DNA from: Stemphylium vesicarium
Lineage: Eukaryota; Ascomycota; Dothideomycetes; Pleosporales; Pleosporaceae
Reading direction: 5' to 3'
NCBI GenBank assembly: GCA_004380135.1
Contig: QXCR01000014.1
Location: 186,001 to 250,000, forward strand
Length of the DNA: 64,000 nucleotides
The translations under genes and the position numbers were made by a program. Position 1 is the stretch's first letter. The number at the start of each line of letters is the position of its first letter. A model generated the notes under the pieces. That model worked only from the letters and a program-made list of their open reading frames with translations. It was not told the origin of the DNA and searched no databases. Shown here one piece after another: positions 56,412 to 64,000 of this stretch.

Positions 56412-58487
56412 TCATTCCTCGTCTTCCGCGTTATCCTCCGAGCTAGTCTCTTTCTTCTTTAGGTGCGGTAATTTGATGGCGAAGACTAGTGCATTCACAA
56501 TTACAAACATGACAATTGCCGAGATGAAGACTAGACGCAGGCTGCGACTGTATGCTTCGACGACTGCGGACGTTAGCAACGAGGCTGTGTAGAATGGAGA
56601 GGGCTATGGGTGTACTAACCTTGACTTTGGTGTTTGAGATCGAGGTCAATTATGCTGTGGACTGATTTACGGACGCGTCGAATAATCTGTCCGGTTGTTA
56701 GCTTGAGGCGATTACATTCGTAGTCTCGCCTTCATCTCTCGTTTTGTTTGCTCTGCTGATGATGTACCAGAAATCGATGTCTCCAACTCAAGAAGAGTGC
56801 ACTGTGCGATGCACAAACGAAAACGATATGAAAACATGAACCTACCTTGGCTTTGTCGTGACCAGTGACCAGGTCATCTAAATATGCTGCCAACGCGTTC
56901 TGCAAAATGAGGCTACTCAGTGAAACGCCCATCACGATACCCAGGCTGCGCCACAAAATGAGTGTGCTGGTCATCACAGCTTGGTCTTCTTGTGTACTCG
57001 TCGCAAGGACTGCAAGACTGGTTGCCGGAAAGCTCAAGCCTTGCCCGATACTCGAGGGAACCAGGAAAATGGTGGCGAGCCATTTGGGTACGTCGAACAT
57101 CGACGAGAGACATATGCCACCAATCAGCATCGAGAGTGACCCTGCAACAATAAGCCACTTCATGCGACCTGTTGCAGTCATGATAAACCCGGCCGATACA
57201 CCACAGACAGTCAGCGCGACGGACGGACCTGCAAGACGGAAACCCGACACGGACGCCGTCTCTAGCTCCACAGCCTGAAAGTACAGTGGGGCGTTGAACA
57301 ATATTGTGTTCATGCCGATTTGTGCGAAGAAGTTGTTGAAGACGAGGTTGCCTCGCGGTTTGCTAAACAGCATGGGCAGCGGCATCACTGGCCGTGCGGC
57401 ATTCGACTCTACTCTGATGAGAATGGAGCCGGTCACTACTGCTACTATGAGGGAGGTAATGACGATCCAGTGCTTCCAGGGGTAGACGTTGCCTCCGAGG
57501 TTCAAGCCTAGAATCAGGAATGCAACAGATACAGTCAGCAGAATTGACCCAGCGATATCAAAGCCATTCATCGCGTCTCGAAAGCCTAGATCAAAACGCT
57601 TCGCAAGGTCGGGACCGAGACGGGACGGCGTCATAAAGATGGCGTTGATCAACAAGACAACAATGACGGGTATCTGCACAGCAAAAGTCATTCGCCAGCC
57701 TATCTTGTCGCAGAGAAAACCACCAAACGCGGCCCCACAGGCAGATCCACCGCCGTAGAATAGGTTGATGTATGCCTGGTATTTGCCTCGCACTTCGATG
57801 CTGACAAGATCGTTGGTCATGATGTTGCCCATTGACAGTACCCCAGCTGCACCGATACCGCAAAAGGCTCGCGCCAGAATAAAGCTTCCAATGCTCTGCG
57901 CAAGAGCACACCATGCCGTCGTCGCTGCAAGTAGCGTGAGGCCGGCAAGATACAGGGGCCGGCGACCGAAAGTATCGGAGAGTCGACCCATCAGCGGCTG
58001 CAGCGAGGTGGATGTAAGCAAGAAGGCGGTTGACAGCCATGATGCGGAATTTGATGCATGGAAGTAGGATGTGATGACTGGATGGCTTGAGGCCATGAGG
58101 GTAGAATCAAACATAGCAATCTATCTTTGTTATCAGTAAGGCGTGCAAGATGTATCGCGTTCGACGTACAAAGTATCCCAGCAAGATACCCCCAAACACG
58201 CATCTAAACCTCCAGACGCCAACGCCTTGAAGTTTTCCATTCTTTTGGAATTTCACCAAGTCTTCCGGCTCTTGCGTCGGCGTAGAACCATCGTCTGGCG
58301 CTACTACCTGCCCCCGGGAACCTGTCCTGCTCTTTCCCGACTCTGTAAACTGAGGTGCGGCGCCCTGGCCTTGCTGCGCTACCTTGGCAGCCGTGACTTC
58401 ATTATCGGCAATGGCAGAGGCGTTCTGGTGGTTTTGTGGTTCCGCGCGAAGAAGCGGTGTTCGCTCTGACGTAGGCGAAGGCATCAT
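56412..58487 (-). CDS. MFS transporter, DHA2 (14-helix) drug:H+ antiporter-like family
   Basis: Four exons: 58487-58170, 58120-56846, 56686-56620 and 56563-56412, 603 residues (start MMPSPTSERTPLL; the second Met is equally possible). The N-terminal tail has a dileucine-like ERTPLL, often vacuolar in this group. IAMFDSTLMASSHPVI, SWLSTAFLLTSTSLQPLMGRLSDTFGRRP, GIGAAGVLSMGNIMTNDLVSIEVRGKYQAYINLFYGGGSACGAAFGGFL and the remaining helices fit the 14-TM DHA2 type; relatives include vacuolar basic amino acid transporters (VBA/Fnx1-like). The last two small exons add IIRRVRKSVHSI and a final helix LRLVFISAIVMFVIVNALVF. The shared promoter with the amidotransferase gene is 251 bp. Confidence 0.88.
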
Positions 58488-58738
58488 AAGCGGAGTTAAG
58501 AAGCTTCGCGATCCCGGCACCTCCCAGAGAGCCTGTGATAGCTGCAAGACTTGGTCAAACCAGGCTTCGGGCCGAGCAATCAGAGCAGAAGGAATGGCGA
58601 GAATGACAAGCTCCCCGAGGTGGCACTTGCCAGCGCCAATGATCGTCAGCGCTAGCAGTCCCGAAATCGCCGCCGTTTTCCGTTATCAAAGTCACGACAT
58701 TTGGCTCACACGCCGCCTCTGGACTCGACTGCGCAAAG

Positions 58739-59588
58739 ATGAAGACTCCGTTGCGCATAGCGATCCTTGAATGCGATACGCCTCCAGCGGCCGTTGTGGA
58801 AAAGTACGGCAGATATGATCGCATCTTTACGACGCTGCTCGAAACGGCTGCCGAGGAACTGGGCTTATCTCCGAAGCAGGACCTGGAGTTGAGCGCGTTC
58901 GATGTGGTCACTGCGCAAGAATACCCAGACTTGGAGAAGGTAGATGCAGTGTTAATCTCTGGTTCAAGTGAGTCTGGTGTCTTGATAAGACTCCAGGATC
59001 GCGACTAATTCCCGTCAGAACACAACTCCTTCGACAACGACCCATGGATCCTGAAACTTGTCGATTTCACAGAGAAGCTGCTCAAACAGGACCGGATTCG
59101 CGTGATTGGCGTATGCTTCGGTCATCAGATTCTCGGAAGAGCGGCCGGAGCCAAGGTCGGACGCAGCGATGATGGGTGGGAGATCTCGGTCATGCCAGTC
59201 CAACTTACCACCAAGGGTAAAGAGATATTTCAGCAAGATACGCTTGTACGTTGTAATCGACCTGGATCCTGGCCTTTGTATTTTGACCATGTTGCAGGCG
59301 ATTCACCAAATGCACAAAGATGTCGTCTTCGAGTATCCCGAGGGCGTAGAGAAGCTGGGAGGATCACCACGCTGTCTAGTGCAAGGCATGTACAAAAAAG
59401 GCAATCTAATCTCGGTACAAGGGCACCCAGAGTTTACTGAGCCTATTGTGTCGTATTTGGTTAAGATGAGGGCTGAACAGGGCATCTTCGAGGACGAACA
59501 AGCAAGGGATGCGTTAGAGAGGGTTGGAAGGCACCATGACGGAGTGATTATTGCAAAGGCTTTCCTTAGATTCCTGCTGGAGGATTGA
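58739..59588 (+). CDS. Class I glutamine amidotransferase-like protein (YLR126C-like)
   Basis: Three exons: 58739-58967, 59019-59245 and 59298-59588, 248 residues. The catalytic triad is visible: Cys in RVIGVCFGHQILGRAAG, and His and Glu in VQGHPEFTE. ISGSKHNSFDNDPWILKLVDF is continuous across the first splice. As a stand-alone GATase domain without a synthase partner it resembles yeast Ylr126c, reported in copper/iron homeostasis, and plant gamma-glutamyl peptidase-like proteins. The substrate is unknown. Phases 1 and 0 fit both introns (51 and 52 bp). Confidence 0.9.
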
Positions 59589-59842
59589 AGTGTTCTGCTT
59601 AGGCTCCCATAACTTGTAATATCATTAGCAGCCCAGCAATTCTTGCTTCGATTGGCGATGTGATAGGGTGAATATATGGTGGGGCATATTCTTGCGAGTG
59701 GAACACTTATCGTACTTGCTCGGTTAGTGACTACCCTGCAGAAATTTTAACCAGATCCAGACGGGTCGCGAGACCGCATCGACACTTCGGAAAAGCAGTC
59801 TATATTGCGTAAAATTCAGTTGTCTTTCAATTCAATAAGACT

Positions 59843-59927
59843 GGCTTCGTGGCGCAATGGTAGCGCGTCAGATTCCAGTTTCTCTGGAGATTCCTGAAGG
59901 TTAGGCGTTCAAATCGCCTCGAGGTCA
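59843..59927 (+). tRNA. tRNA-Trp (CCA) with 13-nt intron
   Basis: The acceptor stem GGCTTCG pairs with CGAGGTC (two G-U pairs), discriminator A. The D arm GCGC..GCGC and T arm AGGCG-TTCAAAT-CGCCT are sound. Anticodon CCA at 59875-59877, followed by G and an intron at about 59879-59891 (CTGG in it can pair with CCAG, as in eukaryotic pre-tRNA). The mature length of 72 fits tRNA-Trp. One A-C mismatch at the loop end of the anticodon stem (59872/59893). Confidence 0.85.
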
Positions 59928-59932
59928 CAAGC

Positions 59933-59943
59933 ATTTTCTTTTT
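59933..59943 (+). terminator. RNA polymerase III T-run terminator
   Basis: TTTT and TTTTT runs start 7 bases after the tRNA 3' end. Confidence 0.75.
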
Positions 59944-60756
59944 GCCCACGAGAAGTGGTTGCGAGGTAGGGTCTTCTGTTTTTGCGACCGTCTTGTAAGC
60001 TCGGCAGAAGTACTGCTACATAGTTTTGCGGCACGTCTCTCAGCAGCCCGTCACGATGGCCGCCTAATTCAAAGCCAGCTCCTCCCAGAAACATGCCTCG
60101 ACGTCATAGTTACTCTGTAACACTGTGCATGTTCATGCATCACTGTGGATCCTGGATAATACGACCCTGCAGCCATATGCCGCGTCACAAACTGACCACA
60201 TGTCAGTCAGCGAAGCCTTATCGCAACTTGCCGGATCGGGACGTGAGATGAGCGTTTTTGAGCGACGCTTTCCATGCAGCCGTCAGAAACCCCAACATCA
60301 AGCCCGACTCGGTTGCATCCGTTGCAACGTCGCTAGAGAAGGAGAAGTTCAGCAACGAGACATGGCGTCAACGGCGCGGGTGAATGGTTGGCTGCTCGCA
60401 GACTTGTTCCGCCCAGTCAAACGTCGCTGCGGGCGCGGGACGCTGATCCCTGCGCCTTGTGGAAGCGGCGCCGACCAGAGCAACCAGGGTCCATTGTCAA
60501 CCTCTGGTGGCTGTCCGAATCCTCTGCGCCATCTCCAAGAATTCCTCTCCCTTACGTCGCTCGTTTGATCCCAAAGCTCTTCTTCACCACCGGCTGTGCC
60601 GCTGTCCTCGACTTCCGACGTACTCTTTGTAATACACGACCGTTTTTGCATGCGCCTTGCCCAATAAGCCTCTCCGCACCCCAGCATCCCCAATGGGAAA
60701 GTGTACGGAACCCCCAACGCTTGGCCGAGCGCCTGCCACGAAGTTTAAAGGCTGAC
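59944..60756. other. Intergenic region tRNA to YND1
   Basis: 813 bp; overlapping ORFs of 120-155 codons on both strands (60125-60935) have no recognised domain and no consistent splicing; read as YND1 upstream sequence. Confidence 0.5.
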
Positions 60757-62980
60757 ATGGCCCCGTCTACAGGGAGATACGGTGTGGTTCTGGACGCAGG
60801 GTCTTCTGTAAGTTTCCCTGGCTGTTTGTTATCGTGGTCGCAACGTGGTGGCTGATCAGCCCAAAGGGGACGCGCGTCCATATCTATCGATGGTTGAACA
60901 ACAACGCTGCCCGCAAAAAGGCTACCGATGCGCAACTACACAGTCTGCCCGTCATAGAGACGGACAAGGACTGGACTAAAAAGATACATCCTGGTGCGTA
61001 GTGGTTGTCGAGTCGCCGGCGCAGGCTGGACTGACATGGGATGGCACAGGCATCTCAACCTTTGGCGAACACCCTCACGATGTCGGACCGGAGCACCTCG
61101 ACAAGCTCCTTAGCCACGCGCTCAAATACGTCCCCCTCAAAGAAGTCTCAAACACGCCCCTCTTCTTGCTTGCGACAGCGGGCATGCGCATACTGCCCGA
61201 GCGACAACGTAAGGAAGTGCTGAAGGAGGTTTGCGAGTTTGCGCGAAGTACGACACAGTTCCAGTTGCCCGACTGCGATGTGCACGTGCAGGTCATACCG
61301 GGCGAGACCGAAGGCCTGTACGGTTGGATAGCAGCCAACTACTTGCTTGGGGGGTTCAATCAGCCCAAAGATCACGAACATGGCAACGGACACAACACCT
61401 ATGGATTTTTGGACATGGGAGGTGCCTCGGCCCAAATCGCCTTCGCACCGAATGCGACCGAAGCCGAGAAGCACGCCGAGGATTTGACTCTGATGCGGTT
61501 GCGGACAATCGACGGCACACCACTGGAGCACAAGGTCTTCGTGACCACATGGCTGGGATTCGGCGTGAATCAGGCGCGGGAACGATATGTCAAAGCCTTG
61601 TTGGACTCGAGCACTGAGAAGGAGCTCCCGGATCCCTGCTTGCCAGCGGACCTGAAAGTGGAAGTCACGAAAGAAGGCAAATTCATCGATTCGGACGATG
61701 ACGATGATGATGTTGAGCCAAAATCCAAGGCGGCCGCGGAGCTCGTGGGAACTGGGCAATTTTCCGAGTGTCTGCACCAGACATTTCCGTTGCTGGAAAA
61801 AGAAAAGAAGTGCACAGACTCGCCGTGCTTGATCAACGGACAACATGTCCCCGCTATCGATTTCAACGTCAATCATTTTGTCGGCGTATCCGAATACTGG
61901 CATACAACACATGAAATCTTCGAACATGGGCACGACGACAAGGCGTATGACCTCAAGACTTATCAGGAGCGCGTGGACGAGTTCTGCAGCCAGGACTGGA
62001 AGAGCATCGAGAAGGGTGTCAAGAAGGAGAAATGGGGCCACAAGGTCGACGAAGAAAAGGCACGCGAAGTCTGCTTCAAGGCATCCTGGATCATAAATAT
62101 GCTACACGACGGCATCGGCGTCCCACGGGTTGGGATCGAAGGCTTGGCAGGCAGTGAGAATACCACCAAGGCCGTCTTGGATAACGCAAAGGCGAAGGGG
62201 TTCACAGACCCTTTCCAGGCGGTCAATAAAATCAACAATGTCGAGCTCAGTTGGACGCTTGGCAAGATAGTCCTCTACGCCTCCAGCGAGGTCCCGCCAC
62301 CTTCAGAAGAAGCACTGGCGGTCGGCTTCGGCTCTAATGCCCCCGGCATTCCAACAGACTTCCAATACCCAGGAGGTGTGCCCAAGACCTGGGAGTCGGA
62401 TAGCGACTGGCACCGCCTCTTTGTCGAGAACCCGAAACGAATACCAGGCTTCTTCATCATGATTGTAATAATCATTGTCATTTTCTGCCTGATACTGGGC
62501 AAAGAGCGGAGAAGCGCAGCTAAGCAGTCGATAAGCAGGCTGTTCAAGAGCAAACAGGGCAAGGACCCTTTGCACCGTCGTCGCGGCCGCGGCTTCCCAG
62601 CTAAGCTTTTCGGGCTCGGCGGTTCATCCTCGAACCAACAACCGTACGAGCGCGTGGACTTGGAGGACGGCGAACAAGCCAACGACTTCGAATTAGAAGA
62701 AACATATCCCGATTCCAGCGATAACGACCTCTCTGACTCGTCTGAGGAATCCAAGGTCGGACGGACCAGCGGGTGGGCCACGCCTCAGATCAAGACCGAG
62801 CCCCCGGGTGCGCCAAGCTATTTTGGTAGCACGGCTGGTGATCTGGTGAGGGAGGGAACGGGCCTGGGTCTCGGCCCGCCCAGTGCGTTTGAGTTGAGTA
62901 GGACGGTGAGTCGCGAGAGGATTAAGAGCCGGGCGAGCAGTCCTAAGAGGAAGGGTGGGATGAGTAAACTTGACGAGTAA
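60757..62980 (+). CDS. YND1: Golgi apyrase Ynd1 (GDA1/CD39 nucleoside diphosphatase)
   Basis: Three exons: 60757-60807, 60867-60993 and 61050-62980, 702 residues. Apyrase conserved regions: ACR1 VLDAGSS-GTRVHIYRW (split by the first intron), ACR2 ATAGMR, ACR3 GETEGLYGWIAANY, ACR4 GFLDMGGASAQIAF. A C-terminal membrane helix (FFIMIVIIIVIFCLILG, about residue 500) leaves a cytosolic tail of about 180 residues, acidic then basic. There is no N-terminal signal, as in yeast Ynd1. It hydrolyses GDP/UDP and triphosphates in the Golgi lumen, supporting nucleotide-sugar exchange in glycosylation. An acidic Asp run (SDDDDDDVEP) interrupts the lumenal domain. Confidence 0.94.
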
Positions 62981-63283
62981 ACGATGATGAAGGAACATGT
63001 GCATAGATAGACATATGGTGTTTTGCTGGATTTATGGCGGCATGGAGTTTGGGACGATATTTGGGTTCAAGGATAGGGTGTTTCTGCGGTACAAGGGAGA
63101 GTAATGCGTGTAATGCGTATATCCGCCACATGGGCTTTTGCCTTTTTAGCAGTCTGGCAATGACTCCGATTCACCAGATGTTGTCGAGTGTCGACCACTG
63201 ATATCCATATCATTAGATGCCTATTATCATTAGCTATGAGTATTACACATTGCCATCTGCCGTTCTGGTCTTGCCGAATGCAA
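62981..63283. other. Convergent intergenic region
   Basis: 303 bp between two stops; nothing supported. Confidence 0.5.
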
Positions 63284-64000
63284 TCATAGGGCATCGAGGA
63301 ACCTGGCTATCCCTTCATGCTCGATCCTCTGCCGTTTCGCCTCTGGAGTCTCTACAGTACTCTCTCCGTTCAGACTCGCCTCCTCGGTGTCCGCCCGTTT
63401 CCTTTTGACATCCTTTTCATCTGACTTTTCCTCCAAATTCTCATCCTCCTTCTTTGGCCAGAAACGATGCTCGAGGCCTGTCTCACAAGCATCCTTGTCT
63501 TTGATCATCTCGTCTGTAATCTCCCGCTCTTCCCGCTCTTTGTCGGTGAGCTCAGGATGAGCCAGTACCAGATTCAACGGCTCGTCGTCGAGCCTGAAGA
63601 ACACCCTCTGGACAAACTTGGCCTTGCCACGATTCCTTGGAAACCTGTACCGGAGTGTGGAGGGGTTGCTGAACGGGAGAAAGCTGCCATAGGTGCCATA
63701 GTCTTGCTTGTCTTCCACTTCCAGCATCTGCCACCGCTCATCTTCGAGGAGGCCGGCGAGTTCGGATTTGCCCCAGTCTTCGTATATCTCGTTTGGTACG
63801 TTTGCGGTGAGCTTTTTGAGGTTCTTGAACTGTGAGGCATAGCGCATCCAGAAGCGACGCCAGCCAATCATTTCGCGCTCCATGAGCACCTTCTCCGCAG
63901 GCGTCGGACGCTTTGCCCCACGGAGCCAGCCCGAGACGCCCGGGACATCGGCGGGATATTGAATAGTTAGTTCGTCGACCATGGAGGCAATAGGCGTCAG
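63284..64000 (-). CDS. Unknown fungal protein, C-terminal part (5' end beyond window)
   Basis: Open to the right edge. The first ATG inside is at 63982, but the frame continues upstream (LTPIAS before MVDELTIQYPAD), so the gene probably starts outside. At least 232 residues: VSGWLRGAKRPTPAEKVLMEREMIGWRRFWMRYASQFKNLKKLTANVP is helical and Trp/Arg-rich. A middle part with RFPRNRGKAKFVQRVFFRLDDEPLN follows, then a highly charged, Lys/Glu-rich, probably nuclear C terminus (KRKRADTEE, EAKRQRIEHEG). The leucine-repeat-like start recalls F-box proteins of fungi, but no F-box is in view. Function not recognised. Confidence 0.7.
   Translation of the reverse strand: MTPIASMVDELTIQYPADVPGVSGWLRGAKRPTPAEKVLMEREMIGWRRFWMRYASQFKNLKKLTANVPNEIYEDWGKSELAGLLEDERWQMLEVEDKQDYGTYGSFLPFSNPSTLRYRFPRNRGKAKFVQRVFFRLDDEPLNLVLAHPELTDKEREEREITDEMIKDKDACETGLEHRFWPKKEDENLEEKSDEKDVKRKRADTEEASLNGESTVETPEAKRQRIEHEGIARFLDAL

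Noticed and set aside
60349..60935. Several 120-155 codon ORFs upstream of YND1 on both strands
   Set aside because: Mutually overlapping, no domain; one runs through the YND1 first exon in the same frame but ends in its intron.
61148..62041. 297-codon ORF antisense to YND1
   Set aside because: Shadow of the apyrase coding frame; no independent features.

Overview
This window looks like nuclear DNA of a filamentous ascomycete, most likely a dothideomycete (Pleosporales-like). It has about 26 protein genes, most split by one to five short introns (roughly 45-75 bp, GT..AG), and small intergenic spaces. Gene content is typical of such fungi: a PTH11-type receptor, a CFEM receptor, a tyrosinase, ACS-family transporters, a Zn2Cys6 regulator and a cyanamide hydratase. 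The order assignment is inference from gene content and intron style; no rRNA or mitochondrial marker is present. All exon borders were read by eye from splice consensus, reading frame and family knowledge.

Layout. 1-8 kb: 3' end of a CAD-like pyrimidine gene, a longin R-SNARE, POP5, SHE9/MDM33 and a HAD phosphatase. 8-16.3 kb: a PTH11-like receptor, a 2.4 kb gene-free stretch, a secreted tyrosinase, a NECAP-like coat protein and a GILT-like membrane protein. 17-22 kb: a divergent hexokinase-family protein and the FIG4 phosphatase. 22.6-32.7 kb: an accessory block with an ACS transporter, a divergently transcribed Zn2Cys6 factor, a second ACS transporter and a CFEM receptor. 32.8-42.2 kb: housekeeping genes EXO84, TOM20, YPT6 and NOP53, a double Myb-like protein and a quinone reductase. 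42.2-46 kb: a gene-poor stretch with a decayed-looking Cys-rich fragment and a heptad-repeat coiled-coil ORF interrupted by a stop. 46-51.8 kb: an NAD(P)-binding protein and a PMC1-type calcium pump. 54-64 kb: a cyanamide hydratase with a 912 bp last intron, a DHA2-type transporter, a class I glutamine amidotransferase, an intron-containing tRNA-Trp, YND1 apyrase and a partial unknown gene.

The strongest new signals are these. (1) Three near-identical inverted repeats of the form CCTCGG-N9/10-CCGAGG lie only around the Zn2Cys6/transporter block, as expected for an operator set of that regulator. (2) The CAD-like protein passes from the allosteric domain to aspartate transcarbamylase through a linker of about 30 residues, with no room for the pseudo-dihydroorotase domain usual in fungi. 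(3) The last intron of the cyanamide hydratase gene holds a long open frame continuous with the last exon. (4) A 21-bp-periodic coiled-coil ORF is interrupted by one TAG.
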